This document shows positions 60,710-64,000 of a DNA stretch of 64,000 bases, in pieces. The position numbers and the translations under genes are program-made. The stretch comes from an uncultured Paracoccaceae bacterium (GTDB lineage: Bacteria; Pseudomonadota; Alphaproteobacteria; Rhodobacterales; Rhodobacteraceae). The notes under the pieces were generated by a model. The model worked only from the letters and a program-made list of their open reading frames with translations. It searched no databases and had not been told where the DNA came from. The DNA lies in assembly GCA_951812305.1 (NCBI GenBank), contig CATOSB010000002.1, forward strand, positions 682,001-746,000. Direction: 5' to 3'. Within the stretch, counting starts at the first letter, position 1, and the number at the start of each line of letters is the position of its first letter.

Positions 60710-61150
60710 CTACTCGACAGAATTTTTTCGTAGTTTTTTGATTCGTTTTTTACGATACTCGTTGACCCTTTTTCGCAGAGGGTTGCGATGAGGGATTTCC
60801 ACCATTGTTATGGAAATGATCCTCGGTTCTCTCAAAGCCTCATTTGGCTCCAGTTCAACGGCAATTCCGCCAAACTCTCCAAGAAATAGAACATTTGAAA
60901 CGGTTTCGTGATCTGCTTTGAATGTATCAGGGTCATTTTTCCGTACGTGTTTCGGGATGATCACCTGAAAGGGAGTGGCAGCCATCAGATCGAGCACAAG
61001 TGTCATGGTTCTTTTAGGGAGCGCAGCCAGTTCATTGAGCTTATCCGTGAGGGCGTAGAAACGGTTGGGGTCCTCTTCCATCATGTCGAACATGAGGTCC
61101 CGGATCTTCTCATAAGCGAGATCTTCGTTGATTGGGAAGTTGTTCTCCAT
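60710..61150 (-). CDS. Unknown passenger protein inside the IS982-family element
   Basis: This 146-residue protein starts MENNFPINEDLAYEKIRDLM (AAGG upstream). It is acidic in the first half, contains ALTDKLNELAALPKRTMTL and PFQVIIPKHVRKNDPDTF in the middle, and ends in a very basic tail (RKRVNEYRKKRIKKLRKNS). The tail suggests nucleic-acid binding. It is transcribed away from the transposase. No family is recognised. It could help transposition, regulate it, or be unrelated cargo. Confidence 0.65.
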   Translation of the reverse strand: MENNFPINEDLAYEKIRDLMFDMMEEDPNRFYALTDKLNELAALPKRTMTLVLDLMAATPFQVIIPKHVRKNDPDTFKADHETVSNVLFLGEFGGIAVELEPNEALREPRIISITMVEIPHRNPLRKRVNEYRKKRIKKLRKNSVE

Positions 61151-61278
61151 GGCGCGCACCTTTTGCCCCGTGTTGACCAGCCTGAATGCCCCCGTGATTA
61201 GTATGGGGTGAGAGGGGTTTCCAGGTACGTTGCCCCATGATTCAAGGTTCAAAAGCGACACAATATGGACCGCCACTC

Positions 61279-62172
61279 ATGTCGATCACTAACACCGCAC
61301 TTTTTGTCTGTCTCGATGATTTTGCAAAAACCTACGAGGACTGGGAGCGCCACCGGTTGATCCCCTCGGGTCGTCAGAGGCTTCGCTCCGGCAAGCTGAC
61401 CCTGGGGGAGAGCCTGTTCATCATGGTCTTGTTTCACTTGTCGCCGTTCAAGGACTTCAAACATTATTGGATTTATGGCGTTGAGCAGAAATACCGTGAC
61501 TGCTTTGGCAACCTCCCGAGCTATGGTCGGTTTGTCAGCCTCATGCCAAGATTAATGGTGCCGTTTTGCATACTGCTGCACTGCTTCAGCGGTGAAAAAA
61601 CCGGCGTCTATTTTGCCGACAGCACTAAGCTCGCGGTCTGCCACAATGCCCGCATTAATCGAAACAAGGTCTTCAAGGGGCTGGCAAAGCGCGGTCGCAG
61701 CACAATGGGCTGGTTCTTTGGCTTCAAACTGCATCTAATCATCAACAACAAGGGGGAGATCATGGCCGTCAAAATCACGGCAGGTAATGTCGATGATCGA
61801 AAGCCGTTTGAAGCCATGATCGCGGGCCTCGAAGGCAAAATATTTGCTGATAAGGGCTATATCTCCAAATCCCTCTTCCAACGGCTCTGGCAGCGTGGGC
61901 TCCACCTCGTCACCGGCATTCGCCGCAACATGAAAAACTATCTCCTGCCAATCCTGAACAAAATCCTGTTGCGAAGGCGGTTCATCATCGAAACTCTGTT
62001 CGATAAGTTGAAAACCAGCATGGGACTGGAACACACTCGACACAGATCGCCTGCCAACGCATTCGTACACCTCATCTCGTGTGTCGCAGCCTATAGGCTC
62101 GGGAAAACCAAAGTTAAAATGGGACCCATAACCGTGCCGGAAACAATCAGGCAGGTCGAATACCAGATATAG
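61279..62172 (+). CDS. IS982-family transposase
   Basis: This 297-residue DDE transposase contains [18 protein letters not shown] (first catalytic Asp), [20 protein letters not shown] and [14 protein letters not shown] (second Asp). [20 protein letters not shown] contains the Glu region. The start is [20 protein letters not shown] at 61279; the 14 residues upstream are unlikely. Length is normal for the family and no frame disruption is seen, so it may be active. Confidence 0.92.
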   Translation: MSITNTALFVCLDDFAKTYEDWERHRLIPSGRQRLRSGKLTLGESLFIMVLFHLSPFKDFKHYWIYGVEQKYRDCFGNLPSYGRFVSLMPRLMVPFCILLHCFSGEKTGVYFADSTKLAVCHNARINRNKVFKGLAKRGRSTMGWFFGFKLHLIINNKGEIMAVKITAGNVDDRKPFEAMIAGLEGKIFADKGYISKSLFQRLWQRGLHLVTGIRRNMKNYLLPILNKILLRRRFIIETLFDKLKTSMGLEHTRHRSPANAFVHLISCVAAYRLGKTKVKMGPITVPETIRQVEYQI

Positions 62173-62988
62173 CGCTTATCCAGAACTCAGGTTAGATAGC
62201 CATGCACACTGCTTGTCAACGGCAGCGCAAAACCCTGCTCTTCCGTTGTCGGTATGTCTGGCAGGAATTCGTGGCGGGACGTGCCGTAGTACGAAAGCGG
62301 CTTTACCATACCGTCCGTGACCATCGCTTTCATCGACACCGGATTGACTTTGATGATGTCCACATCGCCAGAAAGCAACGCCTGGCGAGAACCGCTGTCG
62401 CCTCCGCTGACATGGACCAGCCTAAGTTCAATCCCCAGTTCCTCACTGATATTCAGAATGTCGATATGTGACAGCGCGCCGGTATTGATCGACGCCCGCA
62501 CTTCGCCGGGATGCTCCTTAGCGTAGGCCTGCAGTTCGGTGAGGTTGGAAAACGGCGCGTCTGGTCGCGCGTACTGTCCGCCCGCAGAGGTGTTGACCCG
62601 GGCCAGCGCCTCGAACTCTTCATTCATGTCAAAGCCAAGCATTCCGAGGATGCTGGCCTGGATCGTGGCCTCGTGAATGAACATCAGTGTGTAACCATCG
62701 GCGGCCCGGCTTTGTACAAAACGCGCACCCGCCGCGGTGCCTGCACCGGGCATGGCCTGAACGCCCACGGAAGTTGGGATTTTATCTTCAAGCACCGAGA
62801 GAATGCCGAGGATGATTTTGTGATAGCCGCTGCCAGCTTTGTTGGGGAACACGATTGTGATCGGTTGCTCGGGATAGTCCGCTTTTGCGGGCGCCACCGG
62901 CGCGGTGAACAAAGCCGCGGCGGTCAGGACTGTGGCGATCAGGCGTTTCATATCAGGTCTCCCCATCGATTGTGTTGTCATTTGTCGT

Positions 62989-64000
62989 TCAGGCAAGTTG
63001 CCGAGCCGCCCTCGATTGAGAATGCGGCAGGGCGTAAGCGGTGAAGATTTCCGGAGGAGCGTCGTGACGGCGCAGCTCTCGGACTATGATGGTCTCCATC
63101 CGGTGACGGATTTCGGGCGCGTCGAGCGGTGACAGCTGCCCGGGATCGGTTTTGAGGTCGTAAAGCTCGTTGCCCTTGAAATCGAGACCGACACCGTCCT
63201 GTCCCGGCGGGCGCGCGGCATCGCTGCGGGCCGTGATTTTCAACACATTGACACCCTTGGTGAAATCGAAGGGCGCGGCCAGTTCCATCCCCTCGAACTC
63301 ATTCAGTGCAAAGGGTCCGGCCATATGCGACGGCATCAGCGTGTATTCATTGAGTCCGTCGCCGGAAAGATCCACCGGGTAATGGTAATAGGCGTAGCGC
63401 CCGTCGACGGCACAGATCGGCCCGCCGAACATGCCCAGGATTTGCGCGTCGCGGTTGGGTGCATCGTGCTCTATCATTGGCAAAAGCGAGGTTCCGGTGA
63501 CCTCTTCGGGCACAGGCAGCCCCCAGAGGTCAAGGATCGTTGGCATCAGATCGGTGGTCTGAGTCAGGCTTTTCCGTTGTGCCCCGGCGCCGTCCATATC
63601 GGGATGCCAGATCGCCAGCGGGATGTGGCTGATCTCTTCGTAGTATGGCATCCGGTTCTTACCCCACCAGTCATGCTCTGACAGCAAGAACCCATGATCG
63701 GTGGTCAGGATCACGCAGGTGTCGTCCCACATCTCAAGCTCATCAAGGGTGTCGAGTAATGTCCCAAAATAATGGTCGCACATCGCCACCAGTGCGGCAT
63801 AGTTGGCCCGGATCTCGGCGATTTCCTCCTCCGAATTCGTAACCGTTTCATACACAGGCCAATCAAGCACTTTGCCGTTGAATCCGGTTTGGAATGCCTC
63901 TTTGAAACGTGCCGGTGCGTGGAACGGCTCGTGCGGATCGAAGGCTTCGAGATGCAGAAGCCAATCGTCGGCACCGTGGTTCGAACGCAGAAAATCGTTC
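62989..64000 (-). CDS. Sulfatase (alkaline-phosphatase superfamily), C-terminal part, cut by window edge
   Basis: This is the C-terminal 336 or so residues of a type I sulfatase, with the frame open to base 64000. DDWLLHLEAFDPHEPFHAPA, in the part beyond the first internal GTG, is a family hallmark, so the true start is outside the window. ILTTDHGFLLSEHDWWGKN carries the Asp-His metal ligands, and TTDLMPTILDLWGLPVPEE is typical. The catalytic cysteine motif is not in view. It lies 37 bases upstream of tctC on the same strand, so sulfate-ester hydrolysis and carboxylate uptake may be coupled. Confidence 0.88.
   Translation of the reverse strand, partial: NDFLRSNHGADDWLLHLEAFDPHEPFHAPARFKEAFQTGFNGKVLDWPVYETVTNSEEEIAEIRANYAALVAMCDHYFGTLLDTLDELEMWDDTCVILTTDHGFLLSEHDWWGKNRMPYYEEISHIPLAIWHPDMDGAGAQRKSLTQTTDLMPTILDLWGLPVPEEVTGTSLLPMIEHDAPNRDAQILGMFGGPICAVDGRYAYYHYPVDLSGDGLNEYTLMPSHMAGPFALNEFEGMELAAPFDFTKGVNVLKITARSDAARPPGQDGVGLDFKGNELYDLKTDPGQLSPLDAPEIRHRMETIIVRELRRHDAPPEIFTAYALPHSQSRAARQLA

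Larger units (their letters stand above)
60672..62192 (+). mobile_element. IS982-family insertion sequence with passenger gene, 1521 bp
   Basis: The left end reads ACCCCGATTCTGGATAAG and the right end, inverted, ACCTGAGTTCTGGATAAG: 14 of 18 positions match. The 6-base target duplication TAGATA stands at 60666-60671 and 62193-62198. Typical IS982 elements are about 1 kb with one gene. This one is about 500 bases longer because it carries an extra ORF on the opposite strand (60710-61150) between the left end and the transposase. Confidence 0.92.
60453..62951 (-). pseudogene. tctC: tctC substrate-binding protein gene split by an IS982-family element
   Basis: The N-terminal part (62951 to the insertion) starts MKRLIATVLTAAALFTAPVA, a signal peptide, then YPEQPITIVFPNKAGSGYH, typical of TctC/Bug periplasmic receptors. 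The frame stops just inside the IS (HGYLT). The C-terminal 70 residues (WIRRSAPEEAKAFW to HGISRK) lie beyond the IS at 60453-60665. Removing the IS and one copy of its 6-base duplication TAGATA (which codes YL on the minus strand) restores one open frame of 323 residues with ...HGYL-WIRR..., the normal TctC length. So the disruption is clean and recent. Confidence 0.92.

Overview
The window looks like a chromosomal segment of an alphaproteobacterium of the order Rhodobacterales (Roseobacter/Rhodobacter type). The reasons are high GC, a complex I operon interspersed with small accessory ORFs, a NuoE with a long C-terminal extension ending in a helix-hairpin-helix, DUF5333/DUF5337-type proteins inside that operon, and a complete leucine-degradation cluster. 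No tRNA, rRNA or CRISPR array was found. This placement comes from family knowledge and gene order; no database search was run.

Layout. 1-630: tail of an IS630-family transposase and a small membrane protein. 1032-2381 (+): RhlE-type RNA helicase. 30666 down to 2400 (-): one very long, tightly packed operon carrying nuoA to nuoN, followed by birA, coaX, rnj and a VanZ-like gene. Many junctions are 1-4 nt overlaps. The 14 nuo genes are interleaved with about 15 non-nuo ORFs: a sulfotransferase, a CMD-fold protein, MAPEG, lipoproteins, a DUF2158 duplicate, a DUF559 endonuclease and a membrane protein that shares the NuoE tail. An identical IS4/IS50-like element sits antisense between nuoD and nuoE. 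30870-32468 (+): KefB-type antiporter, divergent from nuoA. 44799 down to 32790 (-): leucine catabolic (liu) operon with isovaleryl-CoA dehydrogenase, methylcrotonyl-CoA carboxylase beta and alpha, HMG-CoA lyase, methylglutaconyl-CoA hydratase and passengers. A second, inverted copy of the same IS lies between the GST gene and the HMG-CoA lyase gene. 44996-48233: DegT aminotransferase, MmgE/PrpD and phosphoglycolate phosphatase. 48363-52748 (+): glmU-glmS-PNPOx-like-AlkD, followed by a perfect 243-bp tandem duplication full of hairpins. 53299-58159: acyl-CoA synthetase, lipoprotein, moaA, an unknown gene and a ccdAB toxin-antitoxin pair. 58431-64000 (-): sulfatase-tctC-tctB-tctA tripartite tricarboxylate transporter operon, whose tctC is split by an IS982-family element with an unusual passenger gene.

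How the parts fit. Complex I transfers electrons from NADH to ubiquinone. The liu pathway turns leucine into acetyl-CoA and acetoacetate, feeding NADH and quinol pools. GlmU and GlmS supply UDP-GlcNAc for the envelope. The sulfatase plus TTT genes suggest release and uptake of an organic acid from a sulfated substrate, but tctC is broken in this copy.

The most interesting non-gene content is a layer of structured intergenic repeats. It includes a three-member, roughly 100-nt stem-rich family (28983, 32647, 55102), one of them inside a 222-bp inverted-repeat element, the 243-bp duplicated hairpin unit, an 11-bp-period repeat at two loci, and C-rich/G-rich hairpins around the DUF559 gene. Both IS4 copies have inserted exactly in the loops of such C-rich/G-rich hairpins, and both need a -1 frameshift at the same A5G6 run to make a full transposase.
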